A stretch of DNA of 59,003 nt, taken from positions 1-59,003 of the forward strand of contig NZ_BAHC01000186.1 in the NCBI RefSeq assembly GCF_000298195.1. The letters run 5' to 3'. A model generated the notes under the pieces. It saw only the letters and a program-made list of their open reading frames with translations. It searched no databases and had not been told where the DNA came from. The stretch comes from Gordonia rhizosphera NBRC 16068 (lineage in GTDB: Bacteria > Actinomycetota > Actinomycetes > Mycobacteriales > Mycobacteriaceae). Numbering within the stretch: the first letter of the stretch is position 1; every line of letters starts with the position of its first letter. The translations under genes were made by a program, and so were the position numbers. Positions 42,002-51,211 of this stretch are shown here, piece after piece.

Positions 42002-43480
42002 ATGACGATGGCGCACGGTGATCTGCGATCGGAATGGAACTCACTGTTCATCGGCGGAGAGTGGGTCGAGCCCGCGACGTCGGAGGTGATCGAGGTTCGC
42101 TCGCCGGCAACCGGCGAGGTCGTCGGAAGGGTGCCACTGGCCGTCACGGCGGACGTCGATGCGGCCTGTCGGGCGGCACGCACCGCCTTCGGCGATGGCC
42201 CGTGGCCCCGGATGGCGCCCGGCGAACGCGCCGAGGTGATCGCGGCGGCGGCCAAGATCATGGAGGAGCGCGCCGACGAGTTCAAGGCGCTGCTGTCGGC
42301 GGAGACGGGTCAGCCGCCGATCACGGTCGACATGTTGCAGTACACCGCGGCGATCACGTCCTTCGGCTACTTCGCCTCTGCCGCCGACAAGTTCACGTGG
42401 CGCGAGGTCCGTGACGGCGCCTACGCGAAGATCATGGTGACCCGTGAGCCGGTCGGTGTCGTCGGGGCGATCACCGCGTGGAACGTCCCGTTCTTCCTGC
42501 CCGCCAACAAGCTCGGTCCCGCGCTGCTGGCCGGGTGTACGGTCGTCCTCAAACCGGCGGCCGAGACACCTCTCACCGTGTTCGCGATGGCCGAGGCGTT
42601 CGCCGAGGCGGGCCTGCCTGCGGGCGTCCTGTCGGTTGTGCCCGGTGGCGCCGAGACAGGGCGTGCACTGACATCGAATCCGGAGGTGGACAAACTCACG
42701 TTCACCGGGTCGAGTGTCGTCGGCCGGGAGGTCGGCGAGATCGCCGCGAAGAATCTGAAGCGCTGCACCCTCGAGTTGGGCGGGAAGTCGGCCGCGATCC
42801 TGCTCGACGACGTCGACCTCGACGCGGTTCTGCCCATGCTGGTGTTCGCGGGGCTGATGAACTCCGGCCAGGCGTGCGTCGCACAGACCCGGATCCTGGC
42901 GCCGCGGTCACGCTATGACGAGATCGTGGACAAGCTCGCGGCGGCGGTGGCGGCCACCCCGATCGGGTCTCCCGACGATCCGTCGGTCATGGTGGGGCCA
43001 CTGATCAGCGAGAAGCAGCGTGAGCGTGTCGAAGGCTACATCCGTGCGGGCCTCGAGGAGGGGGCGCGGCTGGTCACCGGGGGCGGTCGTCCGGAAGGGC
43101 TGGACTCAGGCTGGTACGTGCAGCCGACCGTCTTCGCCGACGTGGACAACTCGATGACCATCGCCCGAGAGGAGATCTTCGGTCCGGTGCTCGTGGTGAT
43201 CCCCTACGACACAGAGGACGATGCCGTCCGGATCGCGAACGACTCCGACTACGGACTGGCCGGCTCGGTGTGGACCACGGACTACCCGAAGGCCATGGAG
43301 ATCGCTGCCAGGGTTCGTACCGGTACCTACGGCGTGAACATGTACGGCTTCGATCCGGGCGCGCCCTTCGGCGGCTACAAGAACTCCGGCATCGGCCGTG
43401 AGAACGGCACCGAGGGCATCGAAGAGTACTGCGAGGCCAAGAGTGTAATGCTGCCCGGCGACTACACGCCGGAGATCTGA
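42002..43480 (+). CDS. Aldehyde dehydrogenase
   Basis: A 492-residue NAD(P)-dependent aldehyde dehydrogenase. Catalytic Cys292 (NSGQACVAQTR), general-base Glu in LELGGKS, AWNVPFFLPANKLGPAL and the FTGSSVVGREV cofactor loop are intact. It oxidises an aldehyde to the carboxylic acid, which could then enter CoA activation. AGGAGAAGG lies just before the ATG. It is cotranscribed with the thiolase. A second aldehyde dehydrogenase (aldA) is at 53.4 kb. Confidence 0.9.
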   Translation: MTMAHGDLRSEWNSLFIGGEWVEPATSEVIEVRSPATGEVVGRVPLAVTADVDAACRAARTAFGDGPWPRMAPGERAEVIAAAAKIMEERADEFKALLSAETGQPPITVDMLQYTAAITSFGYFASAADKFTWREVRDGAYAKIMVTREPVGVVGAITAWNVPFFLPANKLGPALLAGCTVVLKPAAETPLTVFAMAEAFAEAGLPAGVLSVVPGGAETGRALTSNPEVDKLTFTGSSVVGREVGEIAAKNLKRCTLELGGKSAAILLDDVDLDAVLPMLVFAGLMNSGQACVAQTRILAPRSRYDEIVDKLAAAVAATPIGSPDDPSVMVGPLISEKQRERVEGYIRAGLEEGARLVTGGGRPEGLDSGWYVQPTVFADVDNSMTIAREEIFGPVLVVIPYDTEDDAVRIANDSDYGLAGSVWTTDYPKAMEIAARVRTGTYGVNMYGFDPGAPFGGYKNSGIGRENGTEGIEEYCEAKSVMLPGDYTPEI

Positions 43481-43527
43481 CGTCACGGCACCAACGACAC
43501 ACCATCGTTCCGGATCCGACGGTCTGG

Positions 43528-43983
43528 TCAGGACCCCTCGAAGATGTTCGTTCCCGACGGCATGAAGTCAAAGCTGCTCATCAGGCGGGTCTCGGTGTAG
43601 GTGCGGCGTGAGATCCGCCATCCCTGGGAGGTACGGACGAACTCGTCGGCGTACTGTCCGACGCCGTCTATCCACTGCTTGGGATCCGCAGCAAGTCTCT
43701 GAACGGTGTGCACATAGGTGACAGCCGTCGCGTGCCGGTCATCGACCAGGTCGATCACCATGTTGTGCAACATGTGTTTGGTGTCGCTCATCCCCTCGTG
43801 TGCTGCGGCCATGAAGTCCGTGACACCCGCCGAGTCCGTCCACTGCCCGATGGCGCCGTAATCGAGGGCGGCGTCGTCGATGAAGCACGTTCGGAACAGT
43901 TCCCAGTTCTTGGTATCGATCGCGGTCGCGTACCGCATGAGGACCTCTTCGATCGCGGCGCGCGTGGCATGTTGGTCTGACAT
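43528..43983 (-). CDS. SnoaL-like (NTF2-fold) protein 2
   Basis: A 151-residue NTF2-fold protein of the SnoaL_4 type. ATRAAIEEVLMRYATAIDTKNWELFRTCFIDDAALDYGAIG and the TVQRLAADPKQWIDGVGQYADEFVRTSQGWRISRRTY segments define it, distinct from the one at 40.0 kb. Likely an isomerase, hydratase or dehydratase subunit for a cyclic substrate. It sits in a minus-strand unit with a small protein and a broken acyl-CoA ligase. Convergent with the aldehyde dehydrogenase. Confidence 0.8.
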   Translation of the reverse strand: MSDQHATRAAIEEVLMRYATAIDTKNWELFRTCFIDDAALDYGAIGQWTDSAGVTDFMAAAHEGMSDTKHMLHNMVIDLVDDRHATAVTYVHTVQRLAADPKQWIDGVGQYADEFVRTSQGWRISRRTYTETRLMSSFDFMPSGTNIFEGS

Positions 43984-43991
43984 CGGTCACA

Positions 43992-44138
43992 TCACTTCCG
44001 TTGATTGCGCATCGAAACAAATGCGCGGAGGGAGGCATTTCTGTTGAGGTGCTCGGCGTTGCCGACGCCACCATCGCTGTGCCAGACGTCGTGGTGGAGT
44101 TCTTCGGCCACGTCCTTGCCGGTGTTGGTGAGGGACAT
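43992..44138 (-). CDS. Small hypothetical protein (48 residues)
   Basis: A 48-residue open frame with MSLTNTGKDVAEELHHDVWH at its start and SMRNQRK at its end. Supporting evidence: ATG preceded by GGAG at about 6 bases, G/C-rich third codon positions over most of its length, same strand as its neighbours, and 8 bases between its stop and the start of SnoaL protein 2. No family recognised; it could be a remnant of a longer gene. 44139-44234 holds nothing else recognised. Confidence 0.45.
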   Translation of the reverse strand: MSLTNTGKDVAEELHHDVWHSDGGVGNAEHLNRNASLRAFVSMRNQRK

Positions 44139-44234
44139 GGCATCTCCGGGTGGTCGTGGTGCCGCGTGCTGGTGTCGCCGGGATGACCGCGATGGTCGAT
44201 GGCATCGTCGGTCCGATGGCAACCCATGCCGCCA

Positions 44235-45729
44235 TCATTGTGGCCCTTGCCGGTTGCGCTCGTCATACATCCTGCGCAGTTCCCGTTTGAGCATCTTGCC
44301 GGTGGCGTTGCGCGGGATCGGGCTCATGTCCATGATGACCTCCCTGGGGATCTTGAACTCGGGCATGCTCTGACGGGCGATATCGCGCACGGAATCCGCG
44401 GTGAGCGCGGTCTGGCCGGTACGCGGCGTCACCGCGACAACGAGTCGTTCACCCAATCGAGGGTCGGGAACGCCGAAGGCGGCCACTTCGCTGAAGAGGT
44501 CCGACGCGGCAATCGCCGATTCGACCTCGGTGCACGAGATGTTCTCCCCGGCACTGATGACGACGTCCTTCTGCCGGTCCACCAGATAGACGAGTCCGTG
44601 CTCGTCGACGAGGCCGAGATCACCGGTTCGGAACCAGGTTCCGTCGAAGCTCCGCGCGGTTTCCCCGGGAGCATTCAGGTATCCGGTGGTCACCATGGCG
44701 CCCTTCAATTGAAGTTCGCCGGTCTGTCCGGTTGCCGCTTCGGCGCCGTCGGCGGTGATCACCCGCACCTGCATGGTCGGCGACATCGGGCCCGAGGTGG
44801 CCGGGAAGGCGTTGAGTACGTCTCCGCCGGCGGTACACACGCTCCCACCGGGGCATCGGGACGATCACTCCCCCGGAGTTCATGACCGTCATGATGGAGG
44901 CGATGCCGGAGACATGGAACAGGGGATAGACCAGCAACGTGGACAGTCTCGGACTGTAGGCACGGAGGTCGTCGACCGGGATTCCGTAGTTGCGCGAGGC
45001 GAATTCGAGGTTCGTCTCGGCGACAAACTCCATGTTCTTTACCACCGAGGTGATACACCGGTGCGTGAGCATGGCGCCCTTCGCACTTCCCGATGTGCCC
45101 GACGTGAACAGGATCAGGCAGGTGTTGTCCGGCGCGACGCGACGATGGGGTCCCTCTGGTGACCACCGGATCAGATCCCACATGACGGGCGCCTCGGACT
45201 CGTCGGGATCGCCGACGATCAGCGGAGGTGCATTGTCGATCAGAACCAGCAGCCCGGCGCGTTTCCCGTCGGCGACAACGACTTCACTGGGAACGTCCTC
45301 CATCGCCTGTCGCGCCTCGGTGGGCGTGGCTCGACTGTTGTAGAGCACGGCGACGGCGCCGAGTCGGGTGATCGCGATCAATGCGACGACGTATGCGGCC
45401 CGGTTGGCCATCATGATCCCGACACGGGTTCCGGGTCCGACTCCGTATCGCTGTGCGAGCCCGCCGGCGAAGCGGCGGGCAGCCTCGTGGACCGCGCCAT
45501 AGGTCATCACTCGATCGTCGTCGGCGATCATCACAACGTCGGCGTGGTCGGCGTCGTGCACCGACAACATGTCGTAGAGGTTGTCGGCGGCATTGCGGTA
45601 GACCGGGAACACGTCGCCGTCGACCTCGAGGTTCACCAACTCGAAGGCCGCGCCGGGTGCGGTGAGGGCTGCCTCGATCTCGCGATAGGTCTTCATGACG
45701 GCCGTACCATCGGGGCTGGTATCGCTCAC
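44235..45729 (-). pseudogene. Acyl-CoA synthetase (FadD-type) with internal deletion and frameshift
   Basis: The N-terminal part (from 45729, MSDTSPDGTAVMKTYREIEA) runs through the P-loop FTSGTSGSAKGAMLTH and ends in GGVIVPMPRW, after which the frame turns into Arg-rich nonsense. The C-terminal part lies in another frame (LNAFPATSGPMSPTMQVRV through RNATGKMLKRELRR) and is intact to its stop at 44235. About 80-110 residues normally between these points, including the adenine-binding YGxTE motif, are missing. One deletion near 44850, not a multiple of three, explains both losses, so the gene is probably inactive. Confidence 0.75.
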
Positions 45730-45825
45730 AACACCTCCCTGTCCGCCGCAACGGTCACACGATGCACTCGCGGCACGCTGGGGTCGAGAGTGACCAGTCT
45801 TTCATAGCACCTTCAATGTGACTTT

Positions 45826-45852
45826 GGGAATGCTTTGGCGGCAGGTATTCCC
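45826..45852. promoter_or_regulatory. Inverted repeat GGGAAT-N15-ATTCCC before the TetR gene
   Basis: Six-base perfect arms 25 bases upstream of the TetR ATG at 45877. A TATGAT -10-like hexamer (45865-45870) lies 6 bases before the ATG, suggesting a leaderless transcript. It could be the operator for autoregulation and control of the divergent acyl-CoA ligase remnant. Confidence 0.35.
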
Positions 45853-45876
45853 GACTTCGGCCGATATGATGTCGGA

Positions 45877-46509
45877 ATGACAGCCGTGAGCGCGAAAGGG
45901 ACGCGTCTCAATCGTCGTGGGCAGCAGACCAGGGCTCAGATGATCGAGGTGGCGATCGATTGTCTCGCCACCGCGCGGGCGGACGAACCCGTCAGCGCGA
46001 ATCTCGTCGCGAAGCGGTCCGGAGTCACCTGGGGGACGGTCCAGCATCAGTTCGGCGATGTCGACGGACTGTGGGAGGCGGTCCTGTATCGCATCTTGCA
46101 GCGCTGGCAACCCGTCGATCCGGTCGGCGATCCGTCATCGACTGTGGCCCAACGAATCGAATCCATCGTCGACCGGATCTGGCGCGCGATGGGGGCGCCG
46201 GAAGGGAGGGCCGTGGAGAAGCTGCGCACGATGCTCCCGTCCGATCACGATGAACTCGCGGCGATCTATCCCCTGACCTCCGCGGCGATCGCGGAGTGGG
46301 ATCGCGCCTGGACGTCGGCGTATCAGGGGGCCTTCGACGGTCTCGATGTCGACGCCGGCCGGCTGCGTCGGGTGCGTATCTTCCTGCCCGGGGCGCTTCG
46401 TGGCATCCGGTCGGAGTCGGAGATGCTCAACTACGCAGATATCGACGAGGGGCGCCGCGGTCTGGTCGAGGCGATCGTCGCCTACCTCGACGGGTCGGGT
46501 CATTCCTGA
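45877..46509 (+). CDS. TetR-family regulator
   Basis: A 210-residue TetR repressor. Its helix-turn-helix (ANLVAKRSGVTWGTVQHQFGDVDGLWEAV, about 47-75) differs from the Rv0767c-like trio (TWGTVQHQF versus ARATAYIYF), so it should bind a different operator, possibly the GGGAAT repeat upstream. ATG 45877 is chosen for the TATGAT 6 bases before it; an in-frame start at 45835 exists. It is divergent from the broken acyl-CoA synthetase gene, which it may once have controlled. Confidence 0.8.
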   Translation: MTAVSAKGTRLNRRGQQTRAQMIEVAIDCLATARADEPVSANLVAKRSGVTWGTVQHQFGDVDGLWEAVLYRILQRWQPVDPVGDPSSTVAQRIESIVDRIWRAMGAPEGRAVEKLRTMLPSDHDELAAIYPLTSAAIAEWDRAWTSAYQGAFDGLDVDAGRLRRVRIFLPGALRGIRSESEMLNYADIDEGRRGLVEAIVAYLDGSGHS

Positions 46510-46664
46510 TCCCGCTGAGCCGATGCCACCGTTCACGATCGCGGGTGCAGGCCCTCGATCAGCAGGTCCGGGTGCGTGATGTGCGTGGTGATACCGAGTT
46601 GGCCATGGGATGGAAAGGTGTCGCCGAATCAACGCCACGAATCCGCGACCGTTCGCGGGTCGAC

Positions 46665-47177
46665 GCTGGCGGCACGGTGGCGGTCAATCTCGGTGGGATC
46701 ATCAACACCCTCGAACTCGCGCTACCGCATCTGAAGTCGGGTGCGTCGATCGTGTGCATCGGATCGATGGCGGCGTTCATGGGGTCATTCGAGTCCCCGG
46801 AAGCGGGTCCCGGGGCCGCCGGATACGGGCACTCCAAGCGGGCCGTGGCGCGACTGGTGAACGATCTGGCGCGCAATCTCGCGCCGAAGGGTATCCGCGT
46901 AAATGGGATCCACCCCGGCAACGTCGACACCACGATGGTGCACAACGATGAGATCTACCAACTGTTCCGGCCCGACCTGCAGAACCCGACCTACGACGAC
47001 GCCAAGGACATCTTCGCGTCATTCCACGGGTTGCCGGTCGACCTGATCGCGCCGGAGGACATCAGCGAAGCCGTCCTGTACCTGGTCTCCGACGCATCCC
47101 GCTATGTGACCGGACAGCAGTTGAGGGTGGAGGCCGGCGCGCTGCTGAAGTCCGTGCCACCGGGCGTCCCGGACTGA
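46665..47177 (+). pseudogene. C-terminal half of a mycofactocin-type SDR
   Basis: Only the second half of an SDR is recognisable: VNLGGIINTLELALPHLKSGASIV, the catalytic YGHSK, RVNGIHPGNVDTTM, then NPTYDDAKDIFASFHGLPVDLIAPEDISEAVLYLVSDASRYVTG to the stop. The NPTYDD..F..FH..P region resembles mycofactocin-coupled SDRs. The N-terminal Rossmann loop, about 100-130 residues, is absent; 46510-46664 does not contain it in any frame. A 5-prime deletion next to the TetR gene is the simplest explanation. Confidence 0.65.
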
Positions 47178-47217
47178 GCGCGGCAGGCCCGACGGCTGTG
47201 CCCGTCATTGTTGAGCG

Positions 47218-48073
47218 TCAGTAGAATCCGATGTCGATAGAGAACTTCTCCATCCCGCGGATCTGCTCGGCCGTAGTGGCGTTGCGTCCGGAGTAGAACA
47301 TCCATGGCATGGTGAGCACGTGCGTGATACCACCGGCGCGGGCGCGTGCGTAGTCCTCGATGGAGACGGCGTCGAGGAGCGCCGCGAGGACGGTGAAGTC
47401 CTCCATGGACTTTCCGGCCCCCTCACGCAGCGTGCGAATGCGGTCGACGGACTCCAACGCCTTCGCGGTCGGCATGAGGTCGCCGATCCACCCGTCGTGG
47501 GCCGTCGCCCGGCGCAGCGCTCGTTCGCTGTGTCCGCCGACGAAGACGGGAACGCGGGGGATTCGGGGCTCATCTCCAGTTTCGGAACCTCATAGAAGTC
47601 GCCTGAGAACTCCGTCCATCCCGGTTCCCAGAGCTGGCGCATGAGTTCGAGCATCTCTTCGGTTCGCTTGCCGCGCTTGGCGAACTCCGCGCCCATCAGT
47701 TCGAACTCCTCACGACACCAACCCACCCCGAGGCCCAGTTCGACCCGCCCGTTCGACAAGTAGGACGCGGTGCCGATGGATTCGCCGCCGAATACGGATC
47801 GCGGAGTGCGGCGACGTAGACGGTGGTGACGAAGCGCAACCGGGTGGTGACAGAGGCGAGGTGGCCCATCAGAACCCAGGGATCCGGCCAGTGGGTGAAG
47901 GGCTCCCAGCCGCGTTGCCCGTCGTCGCTGTACGGATAGGGGGTGTCCAGTTCGTCGAGATTGACCACGTGGTCCGGGATACCGAGACCTTCGTAGCCGA
48001 GTTCATCTGCAGCCTTGGCGATCTCGACGATCTCACGGGTGTCCAGGAATCCGGTACTGACGTAGAACTTCAC
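47218..48073 (-). pseudogene. LLM-class flavin-dependent oxidoreductase with two frameshifts
   Basis: Three consecutive frames read as one LLM enzyme of about 285 residues. The first (48073 to about 47794, MKFYVSTGFLDTREI) ends at AALRDPYSAAN. Inserting one base there joins SIGTASYLSNGRVELGLGVGWCREEFELMG. A second shift near 47570 leads to PRVPVFVGGHSERALRRATAHDGWIGDLM through ITHVLTMPWMFYSGRNA to the stop at 47218. All conserved segments survive, so the damage is recent or reflects sequencing errors. Reading quality or related strains would decide. Confidence 0.75.
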
Positions 48074-48153
48074 TGCGTGCTGCCTTCCCGTGAGGCCGTG
48101 GTGGTGGAGTTCGCCGCGGACCGACGCCTACCTGCGTGAGCAGGGCGTTGTGG

Positions 48154-49161
48154 TCATCGGCTCGGTGACACCAGAATCTTGCGGTCCTGGCCGGCGTTGT
48201 GCAGATCAGCGAAGGCTGTTGCGACGTCGTCGAAACCGACTCTTCGGCCCACCAGCACGTCAGGCCTGATCACGCCGGTGGCCAGGGCCTGAGCGGCGGC
48301 GCGGAACTCATCGAGGGTGTAGTAGGAGACGAAGTGCATCGTGATCTCCTTGACCACGCCGGCCACCGGCATGAACGGGTCCTGTTCCATGCAGACGCCC
48401 GCGATCACGACCCGACCATGCGGCACGGCCGCGGCGACCGCCTGGTCGAGCAGCCCCGGCTTGCCCACACACTCGACCACGACGTCGAATCCGGACATCG
48501 ACCCCGGCGCGACGGTCGGGTCGAGAACGTCGGTCGCACCCACGTCGAGCGCCACTGCCCGGCGGCTCGAGACGAGGTCGGCACAGACGACCTCCCGGAC
48601 CGGGAGTCGCGCGGCCCAGAGCGTCACAGCCAGTCCCACAGGCCCGGCACCGATGACCAGGACCCGATCACCGGGGCGGATACCCGCTCGGGTGACCGCA
48701 TGGAGCCCGACGGCGAGCGGTTCGGTCAGCGCGGCGTCGGCGACATCGAGACCGGCAGTTCCCGGGAGGGTGTCCAGGCGGACACTCTCGGCGGCTCCGA
48801 CCCGCACGTACTGGGCGAGCCCGCCGGGCAGCACCCCGAGCCCGAGCGGTTGAGCGGATACGCAGCGTGCGATGTCTCCGCTCGCGCAGAACGCGCACCG
48901 TCCACAACCAATGACCGGCATCGACGTCACCGGGGACCCGATCGGCCAGTCGCTCTCTGTGACACCGTCTCCCACGGCGGCAACGGTCCCCGAGAACTCG
49001 TGGCCCATCACGGTTCCGTCGGGCAGCATCGCATGGATGGACAGGTCCGACCCGCAGATGCCGTTGGCGGCGACCTCCACCAGCAGTTCACCGGGTGCGG
49101 GTTCGGGGGTCTCGATCTCGGCGACCTCGAAACCGCCGCCCTTCGTGACCACTGCCAGCAT
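48154..49161 (-). CDS. Zinc-dependent alcohol dehydrogenase (MDR, with structural zinc)
   Basis: A 335-residue medium-chain dehydrogenase. Cys36-region CGSD and GHEFSG form the catalytic zinc site, and CGRCAFCASGDIARC is the four-Cys structural zinc lobe. VLVIGAGPVGLAV (about 167) binds NAD(P). It resembles threonine/sorbitol dehydrogenase-type enzymes, so a polyol or secondary alcohol may be the substrate. Its ATG overlaps the thioesterase stop (TGATG). Last intact gene of the second minus-strand operon; the LLM pseudogene follows 80 bases later. Confidence 0.87.
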   Translation of the reverse strand: MLAVVTKGGGFEVAEIETPEPAPGELLVEVAANGICGSDLSIHAMLPDGTVMGHEFSGTVAAVGDGVTESDWPIGSPVTSMPVIGCGRCAFCASGDIARCVSAQPLGLGVLPGGLAQYVRVGAAESVRLDTLPGTAGLDVADAALTEPLAVGLHAVTRAGIRPGDRVLVIGAGPVGLAVTLWAARLPVREVVCADLVSSRRAVALDVGATDVLDPTVAPGSMSGFDVVVECVGKPGLLDQAVAAAVPHGRVVIAGVCMEQDPFMPVAGVVKEITMHFVSYYTLDEFRAAAQALATGVIRPDVLVGRRVGFDDVATAFADLHNAGQDRKILVSPSR

Positions 49162-49817
49162 CAGTCGTTCCCGTCAGAGAGCGGACGCAGCGTGCTCATC
49201 CCGCGTGGCACGATGAACACGCCCTCTGCCTCAGCGGTCCGGACACCGTCGACCGTCATGGTCGCCCGCGCGATCTTCTTCCGTCCGCTGCGTTCCGGTG
49301 TTTGCGCCTCCATTCGAATCCGGCCGAGCGGGGTCGGCCGGAGATAGCGAACGGTCAGCGTCCCGGTGTAGTTCGGCAGGCCGTCCATGCTCGCGGCCTC
49401 GCCGAGTAACTGGTCGAACAACAGCGACACCACACCGCCGTGTACATGCCCTGGGGGACCTTCGTACGCGGCTCCCAACGTGACCTCGGCCCACGCCACC
49501 ACAGGATCATCCACACCGGCGCGGATCACCGTCAGGGGTGGCGCGATGGCATTGCGCAGTCCGATCACCGCGTTACCCCATGCCATACCTTGCCGGTCTG
49601 CGGTATGCCGGACGCCGTAGGACCCGGGAATCTGTTTCTCCCGCAACAGCGCAACGACATCGGAGATCGCCCCCTGGGCGTCGCTCAGCGCGTCGTCGTT
49701 GACCTCCGTCCGTATCACCGCATCGATCAGGTCACGCACGGCCGCGGTCAGGGGTTCGTATACGGCGGTGCGCCGTGCGATCTCGGCGCCGGAGATGTCC
49801 TCGAAGGTGAATTCCAT
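49161..49817 (-). CDS. PaaI-family hotdog thioesterase
   Basis: A 218-residue hotdog-fold protein: EGPPGHVHGGVVSLLFDQLLGEAAS is the PaaI-type HGG active-site helix, with VRYLRPTPLGRIRMEAQ as the following strand. An extra N-terminal helical region of about 100 residues (MEFTFEDISG to IAPPLTVIRAG) is longer than in minimal PaaI proteins. It would hydrolyse an acyl-CoA. AGGAG lies 5 bases before ATG 49817. The upstream hydrolase frame runs 70 bases into it, so translation is overlapping and perhaps coupled. Confidence 0.83.
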   Translation of the reverse strand: MEFTFEDISGAEIARRTAVYEPLTAAVRDLIDAVIRTEVNDDALSDAQGAISDVVALLREKQIPGSYGVRHTADRQGMAWGNAVIGLRNAIAPPLTVIRAGVDDPVVAWAEVTLGAAYEGPPGHVHGGVVSLLFDQLLGEAASMDGLPNYTGTLTVRYLRPTPLGRIRMEAQTPERSGRKKIARATMTVDGVRTAEAEGVFIVPRGMSTLRPLSDGND

Positions 49818-51211
49818 GGTGCTCCTGCTCGATCATAGTGATGGGCCGTCAGCGACTCGACGAGATCAGGTCGCGCGTCGGCCATGATCGCCGCGCGATC
49901 CTCGGTGAGTACGAATCCTGCGCTGATCGCTGCATCGGTTGCGGTCTCATATGCATCCACGTACGCGACGGCATCGGCGTAGCGCCGGCGGAGTTCGTGA
50001 TCCGGCGCCGGGGTGGTGGAACCGAAGAGAGCGCAGATGCGGGGTACGGGTACGGAGACGATCCCGCTGAGGATCTGCGTGGGTGCATCCACGCACGGCG
50101 TGCGCACTCCGCCCGTGACGTTGCCGATGGCATCGGTGACGAATGCCGGTGCAGCGGTCGATGATGCGAGCTCCAATGGTGGTGCCGTCGGAGGTGGGTC
50201 GCCACCGTCGATCCACCGGTTCAGGTGCCGGAGGGCGGAGCGCAGGACGAACCGTTGCTGTCCCCGGTTGACCGGTGTCGGGCATCTCAGCACGTGCTCG
50301 TACGGCCCGATCTGATGCAGGTCTGCATGCGATGTACCGGCGATCTCCCAGGTGCGCAGCGTATCCGAGTCGGGTTGCCGTGCGCGGTAGAACCGGAAGT
50401 TGCTCAGCACATCGGTCTCGGTCTGCACGATGAACACCGGGATGCCCAGGTCGGGTCGAATCGTCGTCGGCTCGGCATCGAAGACGGCATTGATGTCGAT
50501 GGCGGCCCCGACCTCACCGAGCGAGGTACCGGCGGCGGCACGGCTGTGAATCAGTATTCCGTCGTAGCACCCATGGTGCTGCGCGATCCGGTTGGCGTAG
50601 GTGGTCAGCGTCATGGCCGCCTGTGATTCGCCGACCGCGACCACTTGGCGCACCGTCAATCCGGACAGCGGGTGCTCGTCGCCGTCCGACACCGTTTCAC
50701 GCAGTGCCGCACCGATCTTGCCGAAGATGTCGTAGCAGTACGCGTCGCCCGGATGGTATAGACCCCCGTACCGCTCGGGGTCGTGTCCGGCCAGGCCTCG
50801 CCCGGGCTCGGTGAGGGGCCCACCGACCGAGCCGCTGCCGCCCGCGACGCCGGTGAACTGGGCGGAGACGCCGACCCACGCGAACCCGCCGCGCACTATC
50901 TCCTCGGCGAGGTAGGTGTACTCGGGTGCGGCATCGGAACCGCTGCTGACGTTGAGCCACTCGACGACGACCGTCCCGTTGAACGACGCGTCGTCGGCGG
51001 GTCGTCGGACGGCGACGCGAGTCGCATAGTTGTCCGCACCGACAACGGTGACGCCGTGGGCCCCCGATTCGGTGAACCGTTGTGCCGCACCGGTGGCGCG
51101 GTACTCAGACTCGTGGTAGCCGCAGGCGGTGAGGTCGGGGAGCGCAGCGGCCGCGATCAGCGAACACCCCGCACCGCCGTCCAGCCGACCGAACGCCACC
51201 GCACCGTTCAC
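49748..51211 (-). CDS. Alpha/beta hydrolase domain protein (Abhydrolase_10-like)
   Basis: A 487-residue enzyme of a large alpha/beta hydrolase group found in actinobacterial catabolic clusters. It has VVVEWLNVSSGSDAAPEYTYLAEEI, AQFTGVAGGSGSVGGP, and the nucleophile elbow VGESQAAM with Ser in GxSxA. A GTSHADLH segment supplies the probable catalytic His. The C-terminal 30 residues are proline- and serine-rich and translated through the thioesterase start, so the native stop may have been lost. GTG 51211 overlaps the carboxymuconolactone-decarboxylase stop. Predicted esterase; substrate unknown. Confidence 0.75.
   Translation of the reverse strand: MNGAVAFGRLDGGAGCSLIAAAALPDLTACGYHESEYRATGAAQRFTESGAHGVTVVGADNYATRVAVRRPADDASFNGTVVVEWLNVSSGSDAAPEYTYLAEEIVRGGFAWVGVSAQFTGVAGGSGSVGGPLTEPGRGLAGHDPERYGGLYHPGDAYCYDIFGKIGAALRETVSDGDEHPLSGLTVRQVVAVGESQAAMTLTTYANRIAQHHGCYDGILIHSRAAAGTSLGEVGAAIDINAVFDAEPTTIRPDLGIPVFIVQTETDVLSNFRFYRARQPDSDTLRTWEIAGTSHADLHQIGPYEHVLRCPTPVNRGQQRFVLRSALRHLNRWIDGGDPPPTAPPLELASSTAAPAFVTDAIGNVTGGVRTPCVDAPTQILSGIVSVPVPRICALFGSTTPAPDHELRRRYADAVAYVDAYETATDAAISAGFVLTEDRAAIMADARPDLVESLTAHHYDRAGAPWNSPSRTSPAPRSHGAPPYTNP

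Noticed and set aside
45730..45876. A TGGACA-type site before the TetR at 45877
   Set aside because: No match with more than 8 of 12 positions was seen; a different repeat (GGGAAT/ATTCCC) is there instead.
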